From: Myrica gale
Lineage: Eukaryota > Streptophyta > Magnoliopsida > Fagales > Myricaceae
Reading direction: 5' to 3'
Assembly (NCBI GenBank): GCA_963930655.1
Contig: OZ005613.1
Span: 10,858,501-10,922,500, forward strand
Length of the DNA stretch: 64,000 bases
In this document: positions 10,326 to 21,600 of the stretch, one piece after another
How the letters are laid out: every line of letters begins with the position of its first letter
How positions within the stretch are numbered: the first letter of the stretch is position 1
The notes under the pieces: model-generated
Seen by the model: the letters and a program-made list of their open reading frames with translations, nothing else
Told to the model about the DNA's origin: nothing
The model's database searches: none
Position numbers and translations under genes: made by a program

Positions 10326-11592
10326 TGTTGGCTTTTGTGCACAATCGAGATTTTGATCATTTCAATAAATGGATAAAGTTTATAAAATTGACATCTTCAA
10401 AGACAAAGACCACTTGATGAAAGAGCCAAAGACTTGAAGAAAGAAGAACAATAAGATGCAAGGAGCTCAAAGTGATGTTTCAAGACCTTAGGATATAATC
10501 CTTGTAACTCTTTATTTCACTTTTGACAAGAATTTGAATCGCGCACTTGCATTTCTTTCAAAACGTGCATAAACCGTTTTAAGTTTTGTTTGAAGGATTA
10601 AAATATTTTTAAAGGTTTTAAAACACTCCAAACAAACTATCAAACCTTTCATATACTTATGGGAAGTAAGCCTTACAAATTGGGTGTTTAAAAGTGGTAA
10701 AAAACAAGTTTTTAAAAGAACCGAACTACGTGCTTAAGTTGAAGAGGTCGACCAGCTGGTGAAGCAGTCGACCAGTACTTCACCGCTTGGTATAGCGGTC
10801 GACCGCTTGGTTTTGAAAATAGAGCCGTTAAACTTCTGACAATATGACCGTTAGGTAACGGTAACTTGAAGCGGTCGACCGGCTCGTTTTAACATACGAC
10901 TCCCAACGGCTATAAACGTCTAGTTTTCATATGTGGCCTATAAATACACCTTCATTTCGTCTAAAATGTATAACAAACGACCACATATCATTTCTACTAC
11001 TTGAGAAATATTCTAAACATTCATATTCTATATTTCTCATATCATTCACACAAAAGACACTTTCATATCCTTATCTTTGTATGAATAAAGAGATAGAACT
11101 TTCCACTTTTATATCTAATATTTGAGTCTCGTCTTGTTCCTCAATCTACCTATCAAAAGAGGTGTTTCCTTTAGTGAGGTTGTTCACTAAAGAAGAAGCT
11201 TTGAGAGTGTATATATCAAGCTTGGTGAGGTTGTGAGTGGTGAGCCAGAAAAACCACTTGGGTGAGATTGAGTGTTGAGCCCGGGAGAAAAATCTTGTAC
11301 GGTTCTCTAGCACCCGGAAGTTAGTGTGTAAAGCTATTGGAGAATAGTGAAATACCTCAAGACTCGGTGAAGAAGCTTGAGGGGTGGATGTAGGCGAGTT
11401 TGCCGAACCGCCTAAAAATCGAGTGTTTGTTTCTCTTACCCTTATCTTTACTTTTAGCACTTATTTATACTTGTTGTATATTTATACTTGTGCTAAAGTA
11501 GTATTTATTTACAAACACAACTTTGGGGTTAATAGCGAAAAGTTTTAGAAAACTAATTCACTCCCCTTTTGGGTTGTAAACTAGGACTCACA
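10326..11592 (+). mobile_element. Solo LTR (family S1), plus strand, inside the MULE left arm
   Basis: This 1267-bp unit begins TGTTGGCTTTTGTGC and ends GGACTCACA. It is flanked by CCTCC at 10321-10325 and 11593-11597. It matches the minus-strand copy at 5694-6957 along its whole length. A TATA-like CCTATAAATACACC lies at about 10937-10950, a plausible LTR promoter. GCGGTCGACCG palindromic motifs occur between 10745 and 10885. No internal retrotransposon sequence is present. It interrupts the left inverted repeat of the MULE, so it is younger than that element. Confidence 0.9.
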
Positions 11593-11597
11593 CCTCC

Positions 11598-12691
11598 ACC
11601 ATCTCTCTCTCTCTCTACTTTTCCGTCTGTTTCAACACAAGTGACGGACAAAATTGTAGTATTGATTGCTGTCATTTATTGATCTTTGTTGAAAGTTTAA
11701 GATTGAAGAAAGAACTAAAACTACAAAGAAACTTTCGGTTTTTACCAATTCCAGAGGCTCCACCAATGACCAAAGCTATTAGACCCAACACACTGCCGCA
11801 CCGTCCACAACCATCCTTTTGTTTCAGATCGGCACGGGCAAACCCAGACCATTTCAGACCACCACAGGAAAGCCAACACAGTCACATGTATATCTATTTG
11901 AAATTTCTTTCTGGAAGTTACGTATGGATATATCTAAGTTACCTTCTCAGGTACCATTTATGCTTTAAATCACGTTTTCTTTTTCGATCTATTTTGACCT
12001 CAGTTTTTTAATTTATAAAATAGTACTTTTAGATTCAAGGCTAATGAAAGACTCAAAGTATTTGGGAGAAAGAGAAACAAGTGTGTGTTTGTTACAAATG
12101 AGAATATGATTTTGTGTGTGGGAAAAGGAAAGAGAGTAAGTGAATTTATATAGAGCCGGATATGAAGTTTGTTGTGCTTCACACCAGAGATTAGGAAGTA
12201 AACAAATTGTACATAAATAATGATTGTTCATTGAGTTGAATCCCTTTTCACGAATTAAAAAAAAAATGTGAAGCTCACATGCTTTTTGGTTTTTCTAATT
12301 GGCCCCATTTGTCACTCCATTTCCTTGCTTTCATATTTTTGACGTACAAGGAAATTAAAATACTGTGATGCTGAAGTTAATTTGAAGAGTAATGATATAC
12401 CCTCGACTTGAAACATATTAAATTATTAACTTGGACTAAAATGATTCATTAGTGATTAACAAAGGAACTCTTAATTTGCCTCATATTGTAATTTTTGTTC
12501 ATTTTTTATATACAATAAAGGAATTAAGAGATAAATTGCATTTGGTTTCTGGTTACACTAACATGTCCATACAAGAAAGCTTGAGCTACACGTGGGACAC
12601 ATTATTAAAAACTTGTAATAATCTCGTAATTTATTTGGACATCCATTTATATTTTCATTCCAAATTCAGTGAGTCTAGAGATAATTATAGG
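11598..12691. other. MULE interior, left part
   Basis: About 45 bp still belong to the left inverted repeat. The rest is non-coding. At 12391 a further copy of the MULE terminal sequence appears (TAATGATATACCCTCGACTT), suggesting a second, partial MULE end here. Confidence 0.4.
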
Positions 12692-13024
12692 TTAGGGCTG
12701 TCCAAAAAATCGATCGGACCGAAACCGGTGTGCTCCGGTCCGGTTTCGGGTTACCCATATGGAAAACCGGAACTAGACCGGAGCATACCACTCCAAACTA
12801 GTCCTTACCGGCCAAAAAAAGAAAAAAAAAATGCTAAGAGGCCCAACCCAAAAAAGGCCCAGAATGGCATGACCCAAACCGGCCAACCCGGACAGGTGAA
12901 ATCGGGGACCGGACCAGACCGGTTCTATTAGAGTGACCGGTCCAGTCCGGTCCGGTATACTCACTTCATAAAATGTCCGGTTTAGCCGGCCGAACCAGAG
13001 TCAACCGGCCAATGGACAACCCTA
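12692..13024. mobile_element. hAT MITE with CCGGTCCGG repeats
   Basis: ATTATAGG occurs at 12684-12691 and 13025-13032, an 8-bp target duplication. The 333-bp element starts TTAGGGCTGTCC and ends GGACAACCCTA. It is markedly GC-richer than its surroundings, with repeated CCGGTCCGG/CCGGACCGG motifs, as in the MITE at 9696-10055. Confidence 0.85.
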
Positions 13025-13179
13025 ATTATAGGATTTCATTGAGGGACCTTATTTTTTGTTTAATATAATAATTTTGTGATTCAATGCTGTGAAACATAAC
13101 AAAGTTTCTATTTCAGAAAATATTGGGTTATAGATTTTTGACAATATTTTTAAAAATCATTTTTTGGAATAACTTCTAG

Positions 13180-14948
13180 ATGGACTTGCCACCCTCAACC
13201 TTTGGGAATGAGTGTGAAGATGATTATTTGACTACACAACTTCTAATTGATGAAGATCTGCCTCTCCAAGTTGACCCTTAAAATGGTATGATAGTCCTTT
13301 CAATATCCTATTAATTTTGCTTCAAATCATTATATTTCTTTCTCATTAGTCGATTTTACTCATCATTCATTGATTATTTTTTTGTGAATTTTATTATTTA
13401 TAGTTGTTTCTTCTGAACTTTGTTTTATTCTTTTGTTATAGATCAAAATGAAATTGTAAATGATGTATAGCCTAAAGATATGGAGAACAAGTGCAACTAC
13501 AAGATCGTAGATGTAATTGAAAAGGTTGAGGCACCTAAGGAAGGAATGAAGTTTAGCTCAATAGAAGAAGTTACTTTATATTATAGGAGTTATGAGAAGC
13601 AATAGGGTTTTGATGCAGTACAAAGGAAAATTAAAAAGTTGAAAAGTGGGTGTCCACATTGGATTAGCCTTGGATGTGCTCGTTAGGGCAACACTAAAAC
13701 TACCTTAAGTAGTACTTACAATAATCTAAAATCAACAACCAAAATGAGGTGTAAGGAACATTTGAATGCAAACTTAGTTCAGACGAAGTGGGTTGTAACT
13801 ATTGTAGCTATTGACTATAATCATGCTTTAAGCCCAGACAAAGTTAGATATTTTTGATGCAATAGGAAATTGGATGGTTTTATCAAAAGGAAGCTTGATG
13901 TGAATGATCACTCTGGAGTACCACCGAGTAAAAATTTCAACACATTCATTGTTGAAGGGGGTGGGGTTATGAGAATCTTTCATTTACATAAAGAGATTGT
14001 CATAATTATCTCAACAAAGTTAGACATCTTCGGCTTGGTCAAGGAGGTGCTGAAGCACTTCGTGACTATTTCACTAGAATGCAAGGAATGAATGATCGTT
14101 TCTACTTTATTATTGATTTGGATGATGAATATAGGCTGAGAAATGTATTTTGGGCTAATGCACGAAATAGGGCATCATATGAAGATTTTGGGGATGTCTT
14201 TACATCTAACACGACTTATTTGACTAATAGATACAAAATGTAATTTGCTCCTTTCGATGGAGTGAATCATCATGGTCAATCAATACTTTTTTGGGCGGGA
14301 AGCGAGGATACAAAAACTTTTGTATGGTTGTTTCAAACATGGTTGAAATACATGAATGGCCGAGCCCCAACTGCAATTATAACAGATCAAGATAGGGCTA
14401 TGAAAAATATAAGTTTCTTATATTTCTTACCTTTTTGTTTGATATTGCTTACTAAAAACATATACACATTTGTTATTTATATTCATGCTTTTGTAACACA
14501 TTGGAAACATTTTTTTATTTTAGTCTTGCCAAGGAACGCAAGAAGATACATTGAACACAAGTGAAACTCAATTGCCTCCAGTATATGATATTCAACATGG
14601 CTACGTAACTGGAACTCAAAATAGTGTAGCTACTCAGGTAATTTAATTAAAAAAATATTATCAAGATTATGGGATTCATATGATATCTTTCGGATTAGTA
14701 TAAATATTGAGTACAACCTATAATTTTTTGTACATAATTTGTCGGGATCTCAAAACTTGGCGCTGGACCTCTTAGATTTGACTTTTGATTTTGAAATATA
14801 ATCAATCTACAGGTTGGAGTTGCATACTATGATGTATTTATTTCTATTTTGATCTTTGTTATAACGTGTTAAATAGATTTATTTGTTGTGCGTGTAGATG
14901 AAGAATTCCATGGAGAAGAGCGAGACTAAGAAGGAAATGAGGAACTAA
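13180..14948 (+). pseudogene. FAR1/FRS-like MULE transposase remnant
   Basis: The fragments follow the order of a FAR1-related (FRS) protein. A short acidic N-terminal exon starts at 13180 (MDLPPSTFGNECEDDYL). From about 13442 comes the FAR1 DNA-binding region (GMKFSSIEEVTLYYRSYEK, later TKMRCKEHLNANLV and KWVVTIV..NHALSP). Then come LRLGQGGAEALRDYFTRMQG and DRFYFIIDLDDEYRLRNVFW. Last is the DDE-type MULE core FAPFDGVNHHGQSILFWAG with AIITDQDRAMKN at about 14370. C-terminal exon remnants follow (14524-14637 and 14898-14948). In-frame stops (for example after YEKQ and CAR) and loss of the core's second half show it is dead. FRS proteins are domesticated MULE transposases. Here the long terminal repeats outside argue for an actual transposon rather than an FRS gene. 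Confidence 0.8.
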
Positions 14949-16700
14949 ATATTTTGAGTACTAAAATCAAGCTTGCCCATATGTAATCATTTGTCCATAA
15001 AGTCTGCCTTTTTGCTTAATGTAACTAACTTGTCAATTTTTGAAACCAGATTGTACAATTTTTGTATTGAAATACACTTAATTGAGAACCCATCAATAGA
15101 TGAGTATGACACTGTCAATGAATTTGGTAGTGATATTGGGTCCCAATGTTGTCTTAATACTTTCTTTAAAGAAGTTTACTGTGTGCAAGAAATTGTTTAT
15201 CAAAATGTAGAAAATATTACTGGGTCCCGATGTTGTCAAATTAAAGACCATCCAAAATCGACCTCATTGTTGAAAAAGCTAACTTTAATATTGCCTTTTT
15301 AATATGAGGCGTTTGCAACAACTGCAAAACCAAGTCCCTCACCTGACCAATAAATTATGGTAAAATACGAGAAACAGAGATTAATTACTACAATGGTTTT
15401 ATTTTAAAACAAGCATGGTTTCAATTGTTTTATTTTCTTCTTCCTTTTCCATCATCAACGAGTGTCTAAGATACCTTTTCAAAGTTTTTATTGTTATCTG
15501 CTTTTCAAACTACGTCACTTCAAAAAAACAAACAAACAAACAGATAAATGAGTGACCGTTATAATGCCTAACAACTAAAATTTTATATATCCATGAAAAG
15601 GATACAAAAACACAATAAAATAGAAGAAACAAACTGGGAATAGTTCTTACTTTCTCTCACTAGTAAGAATCCATTCGGGAAGCAGTACATGAAAATCTTT
15701 AACAATTCCCTATATCTACTAATATCCATCTATCCAGTAACATATTAATCAACAATTATTCGCAATTCCTGCATCAATACTTGAAGAAGCTCTGTGTACT
15801 AATTGTCCTTGTGTATTGCTTAGAAGCAATATGCATAGGAACATCTACGCTGCTCAGTTCCTCCCCAACAATTCAATTAGCTCTTTATCTTTGAACCACT
15901 TCTTTTCTTCACAAAAGCTTCCATGCTGCAGCAATGGGAAGTCATAGGGGAAAAATTTAATCATCAATCTTCCAAAATAACATAAACACTGCCGCAAATT
16001 CAATACCACAAAAAATCTATACTAAAAGACTACTTATTAATCCAACAAATCCAAACCTATTGGGGGGATGCATATAGTGCCTGGAAAACCTGCCCCAGCT
16101 CAGTTCATGCATGTACATGAGGACTGCAACTCTTCTGTGGTTATCTAGTGAAGAATGAACAACAGAATGATTACTGAACATCTTACAAGGGATGCTGGAT
16201 TTTCCTGAATTTAATTGGAACTCAAGATCCCAATTGTCCGCATACTTTATTCAACTGATTGTTCCTAAATGCAAGAAGTTCCTAACTATTAAACACCACG
16301 AGAACCAAACATGAACCAAGCTCAACACAGAGAACATAAATTAATTGATTCAAAAAATTACTTTGAAGAAAAATCCTCACAGATTTCTCAGGAAATAGAA
16401 ACCAATTTATAAACAACTCGTTAAGCTTCCTCACATGCTATAATAATCAAACAAACGCAATGAATTCGATCATAGAGACAAAACAAATAAACATCAATTT
16501 AAGACAAACCTAGTACATAAAAACTTCAGAAATTGCGACATTTATCACCAGGAATGTCCTTTCGTAGCGGGGATGGCGTCGTGGCTTAACAGAGAAGGGA
16601 ACGATCCAACATCGAGAGGGTGGAAACGATTCCAGCCACGTAGAACACCATGACCAACATAAGAACCCATGATATCAATATGAATCCGATGAAGAAAGTG
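14949..16700. other. MULE interior, right part
   Basis: AT-rich non-coding DNA between the transposase remnant and the right inverted repeat. I see no domain, tRNA or terminal repeat in it. Confidence 0.35.
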
Positions 16701-17039
16701 ACCGACTCACAGATCTGAAAAGAACGGAAGAGTAGAGAGAGAGTGGAGGTGGTTTATCGACCGACGGTGGAGAGGGTAAAGAAGAATGGTGTGGCAGATT
16801 TTTTGGGGGAAGGATTTTGGGGGAAGAAATTTTTGACAAAATTTTGGGTAGAGAGACCAGAGTAATGAACGAACGACGTTGAACGACGTTTTTGTGTCGT
16901 GATCAATTTTTTAAAAAAAAATGATGGAGTATGCACAGGGTCGACTAGAAGTTGATTTTGAGTTGAGGGTATATCATTATTGGGTTACCGATGGAAGACT
17001 AGCAATCATTCCAACTCTTTGCACTTAATACCATTGATT

Positions 17040-17700
17040 TGACATAGGCGTCTAGAAATCAAATGGAGCATAATCGTAAGCTTTGTAGCATCCAGGAGTT
17101 TTCGAGTAGGGTGCGATGTATCAGCAATGAGCACGCATTGGCTTGGCAAAATAAAATTTCTCAATCTCGGGTGCAAAGTTGGACCCCTCCGCCAGAGACT
17201 TTTATCAAGATCAATATTGATGTTGCTATTCGAGATAATTACGCGGTGGTAATTGCTATTGCTAGGGACTCAGATGATCAGATCAAAGGTGCTCAAGTTC
17301 AGATGTTGGATTATGTTACTCCGATAGAGGGCGAGGTGGAGGCAGTAAAGTTGGGTGTGAAGTTGACATATGACCATGGTTTTTCAAAAGTGATTTTGGA
17401 AGGAGATTCTATAACTGTTATGAAGACTATTAATAGTTGGCCACACACTGTGGATTGGAGTATTACTTCGTCTTTGAAAGATATTTATAAGGGTTGTTGT
17501 CAGTTGCTAAGTTAGAAGGTAGTTCATGTTTATAGAGATGCAAATGAGTTAGTGCATCACCTTACTCGTTGGGCCGTAGTTGTGAGCTTTTGCTTGATCT
17601 TTCTTAGTTGTATGCCGGAGCTGACCCGTCTTAGGAGTTTGTTAGGGGTTTGTATTGGGTTTGGTTTTGAGTTAGAATTTAGGTAGTTTTGATTTAAAAA
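17040..17700 (+). pseudogene. LINE RNase H domain and 3' tail
   Basis: A frame at 17063-17515 encodes WTPPPETFIKINIDVAIRDN, then VVIAIARDSDDQI, PIEGEVEAVKLGVKL and SKVILEGDSITVMKTI. This is the RVT_3 (RNase H-like) domain that ends the ORF2 protein of many plant LINEs. The W.PP....KiNiD.a and E.EA...G......+i..E.Ds motifs hold the catalytic acidic residues. After a stop at 17513-17515 the frame continues with VHVYRDANELVHHLTRWAV, the usual HV.R..N..AH.lA+.A. This is the last piece of the LINE that starts at 778. The part between zf-RVT and RNase H is missing, presumably lost when the MULE inserted. Confidence 0.85.
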
Positions 17701-18009
17701 ATTAAAAGAAACAGTGGTTTTTTCTTCTTTTAATGTTTATTTATTTTTCAAATTCTTTTAGTTTTTCTAATATCTATAGTCTCCTGTTTGAGTTGATATT
17801 TAGTTGTTTTTCAAATGTTTTATTTTATTTATATTCTTCGTTCTTTTAGTTCAACTTTTTATAGTTTTTAAATCTTTTCTTTCTGTTGTATTTCTTTTAG
17901 TTTTTACTATTTTTTTTCATTTTTAAATCCATTTTCCTTTGTTTCTAGCCTTTTTAGTTTCTTAAGTGTTTAGTAACTGTTCGCTCTGAACTAAAAGATC
18001 GGATCATTT
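17701..18009. other. T-rich spacer
   Basis: Low-complexity T-rich DNA with no feature, between the LINE tail and the foldback upstream of the methyltransferase gene. Confidence 0.4.
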
Positions 18010-18113
18010 GCAATTCGGAGAGAGTGGTGGGTGGATTAACCTTTTTCAGACTAGTGAGTGCTATTCATACAGGTATGAGCCTTATACGGGACCCACCACT
18101 CTCTCCGAATTGC
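18010..18113. repeat. Foldback with perfect 23-bp arms upstream of COMT-like gene
   Basis: Positions 18010-18032 and 18091-18113 are exact reverse complements (left arm begins GCAATTCGGAGAGAGTGG), separated by 58 bp. It lies about 390 bp upstream of the COMT-like start codon. It may be a small MITE or a hairpin-forming sequence. No terminal duplication was seen. Confidence 0.8.
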
Positions 18114-18416
18114 CACTCATCCTCGTCCTGAATTAAAGTCTCGCCTCGAATAGATGCGGGATAGCTAAAAGTAGAAAGGCTAAAAACCCAATCCAAGAAG
18201 ACTTGACGGAGAGATGTTGCGTAGGTGTTGACATTCAAAGATTGGGGGCTGTGGTGGGTGAGGAAAAAACTATAAACACATTTTGCGTCCACAGTGGCGG
18301 CGTGGTTGTTGAGCACAGTTCTGCTCGGCTCCACGTATGGTCTAGGCCCTGTGTCCAAGGCCCCGAGCCGCCCTTGTCCGAGAACTAAATACACCCCCAC
18401 TTTGAGCCGTGTCGTA

Positions 18417-18426
18417 GCATATAAAA
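18417..18426 (+). promoter_or_regulatory. Probable TATA box of COMT-like gene
   Basis: ATAGCATATAAAAATTC lies about 80-90 bp upstream of the ATG at 18505. This places a start site around 18450 and gives a short leader rich in CT. It is inferred from position and sequence only. Confidence 0.5.
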
Positions 18427-18504
18427 ATTCTGAAACCTCTCTCTTGCTTCTCCATCTTCTTTAACGTCTCCCAGACCCTAGTCAACTAGTCAAGCAAACC
18501 AAAA

Positions 18505-21095
18505 ATGGCCTCAAGCACTGAAACACAGATGATTCCAACTCAAGTCTCCGACGACGAATTAATCCTCTTTGCCTTGCAAGTCGTCAGCTCCTCAATCCTT
18601 CCCATGGTCCTCAAAACGGCCATAGAGCTTGACCTCTTGGAGATCATGGCTAAGGCTGGACCTGAAGCATACTTGTCACCTTCAGAGATAGCTTCCAAGC
18701 TCCCTACCACAAACGCAGACGCCCCAGTTTTGCTGGACCGTATCCTGCGCCTCCTGGCTAGCTACTCTGTTCTCACTTGCTCTTTGCGCAGGCTCCCTGA
18801 TGGCAAGGTTGAGAGGCTATATGGTCTAGGGCCTGTGTGCAAGTTCTTGACTAAGAATGAGGACGGTGTGTCTATTGCTCCTCTTTCTCTCTTGAATCAG
18901 GATAAGGCCTTTATTGAGAGCTGGTAACCATTCTCGTCTTCTCCTTCTACTTCATCTCTCATATCCGTTTTCTTATTCTTCTTTTTGTCTAATCCTCATT
19001 TGGAATAGAATTTAACAATTAGTTGTGCTAAATTTGGATTCTCTCCGTCACTAAAAAATACCATGAAACTTGTACTGCGTCTTTTTCGTTCTTTTTAAAC
19101 AGTAGATTTTTTGTCATATGAACACCACGGCCTGCCATGAAACTTAATAAAGTCCTGGATCTTGGCACAAGATTTCAAAATTGTAAAACAAGGAGGCGTG
19201 ATTGATGCACACATCTTACTTAACCACTAAATGATTTCCGTGTTGCAATGGACGAGAAAAACTAGACGAAAATTTCCCAACATTTGCCTCTCTTTTTAAA
19301 TCATAATTTATGGGTTCAGGGTTCATAGCGATGGGGCGTTGCCTAGTGGTTGCTTTTAACCGTTTGGACCAGGTGGTGGACTTCTACATCTTTATGGCCT
19401 TAAATTTCAACCATTTAGATTTACCATAATTGATAATAAGCTGTTTGTTTGGTAAGGTCCACCTGTCCTAGTTAACAACCCCAAGTTAGATTTTCAATTG
19501 TTAGTGAACTTTTACCTGGCACCTTCTAGTCTCCACTTGTATCAGTTATGAAAATTTAATGATGCCCAAGTACTGAAAATTGAATTCTTGTTTTGGAGGG
19601 CCAATTGTAAAAGCAATGCTAATTCTTTTAACAAGTTCTTTCACGTCCTTTCTCTCCTTTCAGAGGCTGCGAATGCCTCCAATCATTGCAACCAAAACCT
19701 CTTGGAAGCCACCATATTGCCAAACAAGGACTTTAATTGAAAGACAGACCCAGAGCCAAAAGAGACAGAGCTTTGCTATCTAGTGATGTTGTGCGTGAGA
19801 ACTATTTCACCTGATGTTGTTTTTCTATAGGTTCCACTTGAAAGATGCAATTCTTGAAGGCGGAATTCCATTCAACAAGGCCCATGGAATGACCGCATTC
19901 GAGTATCAAGGGAAAGACCTTAGATTCAACAAGATCTTCAACAAGGGAATGTCTGATCACTCCTCCATTACCATGAAGAAAATCCTAGAGACCTACAAAG
20001 GCTTTGAGGGCCTCACATCAGTGGTCGATGTTGGTGGTGGGACCGGGGTTGTCCTCAATATGATCGTCTCTAAATACCCCTCTATAAAGGGCATAAACTT
20101 TGATTTGCCACATGTCATTGAGGATGCACCATCTTATCCTGGTATTGGCATTATCTGAAATTTTCCATCCATATACTTAGTAATATGTTTTTTTCCCAGC
20201 TATTACTTCTGTTGGGATGGAGGTCTAAGAGTTAAGAGTCTTTAGACCTTCCTTAAATCAGACTTATCAAGGCAGCCACTGGCTGCTCTTACTAGATATT
20301 GTGCACCACAAAATAACATTGGCCTTGTTTCTGTTGTCATGAGCTTGTTATCATGATCTAATGTTTTAGGGGTGGTGGATGCAGGTGTGGACCACGTCGG
20401 GGGAGACATGTTTGCTAGTGTTCCAAGAGGAGATGCCATTTTCATGAAGGTGTTTCTGAAATCCTTTCACTTTCTTGCCTACCTACTTATTTGGAGTTTA
20501 GTTGGTTCGGTCCTATGAGGTTACATGATGCTATTAATTGTTACCAGGGAGGACCACTAGCACTCAAGATTCCCACGACACCTCCGGTTTAACTCTAAAT
20601 GAAAATTTAAGGCATAATTTTTGACGCAAGCAGTAGATTGATTTCAGTAGAATATTGCTGAATTTTCACTTGTAAGATGTAAGAGAAAACGAGAGGCAGC
20701 GGAGAGAATGGTGTTTGTGCTTAGAATTTGTTGCTATAAGATTGTACCTTATTTATCCTCTTGACATATGTGTCTCCCTATTACAGTGGATATGTCATGA
20801 TTGGAGTGATGAGCACTGCATGAAACTTCTAAAGAACTGCTATGACGCTCTTCCAGATGATGGGAAGGTAATTGTTGCTGAATGCATTCTTCCAGCATCC
20901 CCGGACACTAGCCTCGCTTCCAAGGGAATTTGCCACATGGACATTTTCATGTTGGCTCAAAATCCTGGCGGGAGGGAGAGGACTGAGGAGGAGTTTGAAG
21001 CCCTAGCTAAAGGGGCTGGATTTCAAGTTTTCAGAGTAATGGGTTGTGCTTTCAATACCTACATCATGGAATTTATTAAAAGGTCGAGTGCTTGA
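18505..21095 (+). CDS. Caffeic acid 3-O-methyltransferase-like (COMT), 4 exons
   Basis: Exons 18505-18923, 19831-20141, 20385-20449 and 20787-21095 have GT-AG introns, join in frame and give 367 aa, the usual COMT length (about 365). The family transfers methyl from S-adenosylmethionine to phenolic hydroxyls, chiefly 5-hydroxyconiferaldehyde, in the cytosol during lignin synthesis. Residues 30-130 form the dimerisation domain. VVDVGGGTG around D206 binds SAM. H269 in [10 protein letters not shown] is the catalytic base, flanked by E297 and E329, at the same numbers as in the Medicago COMT structure. Compared with that enzyme, several phenolic-pocket positions differ: L130 for Met, F136 for Leu, Q166 for His and F319 for Ile, while N131, A162, F172, F176, M180, H183, M320 and N324 are kept. 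It is clearly a class II plant O-methyltransferase. Its true substrate may not be the lignin precursor. Confidence 0.93.
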
Positions 21096-21600
21096 ATTGG
21101 ATGGTTTATGGTTGGGACTCAGTGGCTTTGTCTGTTTCGCAACTTCTGATATATGTATTTTCTATTAGAGAAATAGAGAGGGAGAAAGGAAAATGGAATA
21201 ATGTGAAAACGACAGGTTTCTTACATGAAATGAAGTTACGAATTTGAACTATAGATAGATTTCCTGTGTCAGCCAGTTAGACTTCCAGCACCTTATCAGT
21301 ACCATCTGGGAGTTGGTTTTAGAAGTTCTGCCAGTGAAGCAAAACAGGTCTTCGGACAACTCCAACTAAAGTTTGATTACGCGAGCAATTCATCGACGCC
21401 ACGTAAGAACGTTTGGAGTCTGCATTACTATGAAAACGCAGAGGACAGATGAAAACTGTCAAAACTGTGCAGGAAGCTACGAACGAACAAAATAAAGTCA
21501 TTTTAGGCTCCCATGAAACGCAATTGCATAAGATGGTCACCTACCAAGAACCATAACCACAAGGACTTACAAGGTTCGACAGTATCCATCTTCCTGTTTG
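21096..21600 (+). other. 3' region of COMT-like gene and spacer
   Basis: The 3' untranslated region probably ends between about 21150 and 21250. The remainder to 21600 shows no recognisable element. Confidence 0.4.

Larger units (their letters stand above)
10104..16979 (+). mobile_element. MULE with long inverted ends and FAR1-type remains
   Basis: The left end TAATGATATACCTTCTACTC, followed by ACTTCTAGTCGACCCTG, is matched in reverse complement at the right end (about 16930-16979, AGTCGACCCTG and GATATACCCTCAACTC). The similarity continues for roughly 270 bp once the solo LTR in the left arm is removed. For example, both arms contain ATTTCTTCCCCCAAAAT and CTCTCTCTCTAC blocks. Long terminal inverted repeats around a FAR1/MULE-type transposase are the signature of Mutator-like elements. 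No target duplication was identified, so part of the flanking LINE was probably deleted. Inside lie a solo LTR, a hAT MITE and FAR1-like exons. Confidence 0.8.

Noticed and set aside
11679..12931. Frames of 110 and 159 codons inside the MULE
   Set aside because: No domain; the second runs through a CCGG-rich MITE, which explains its openness.
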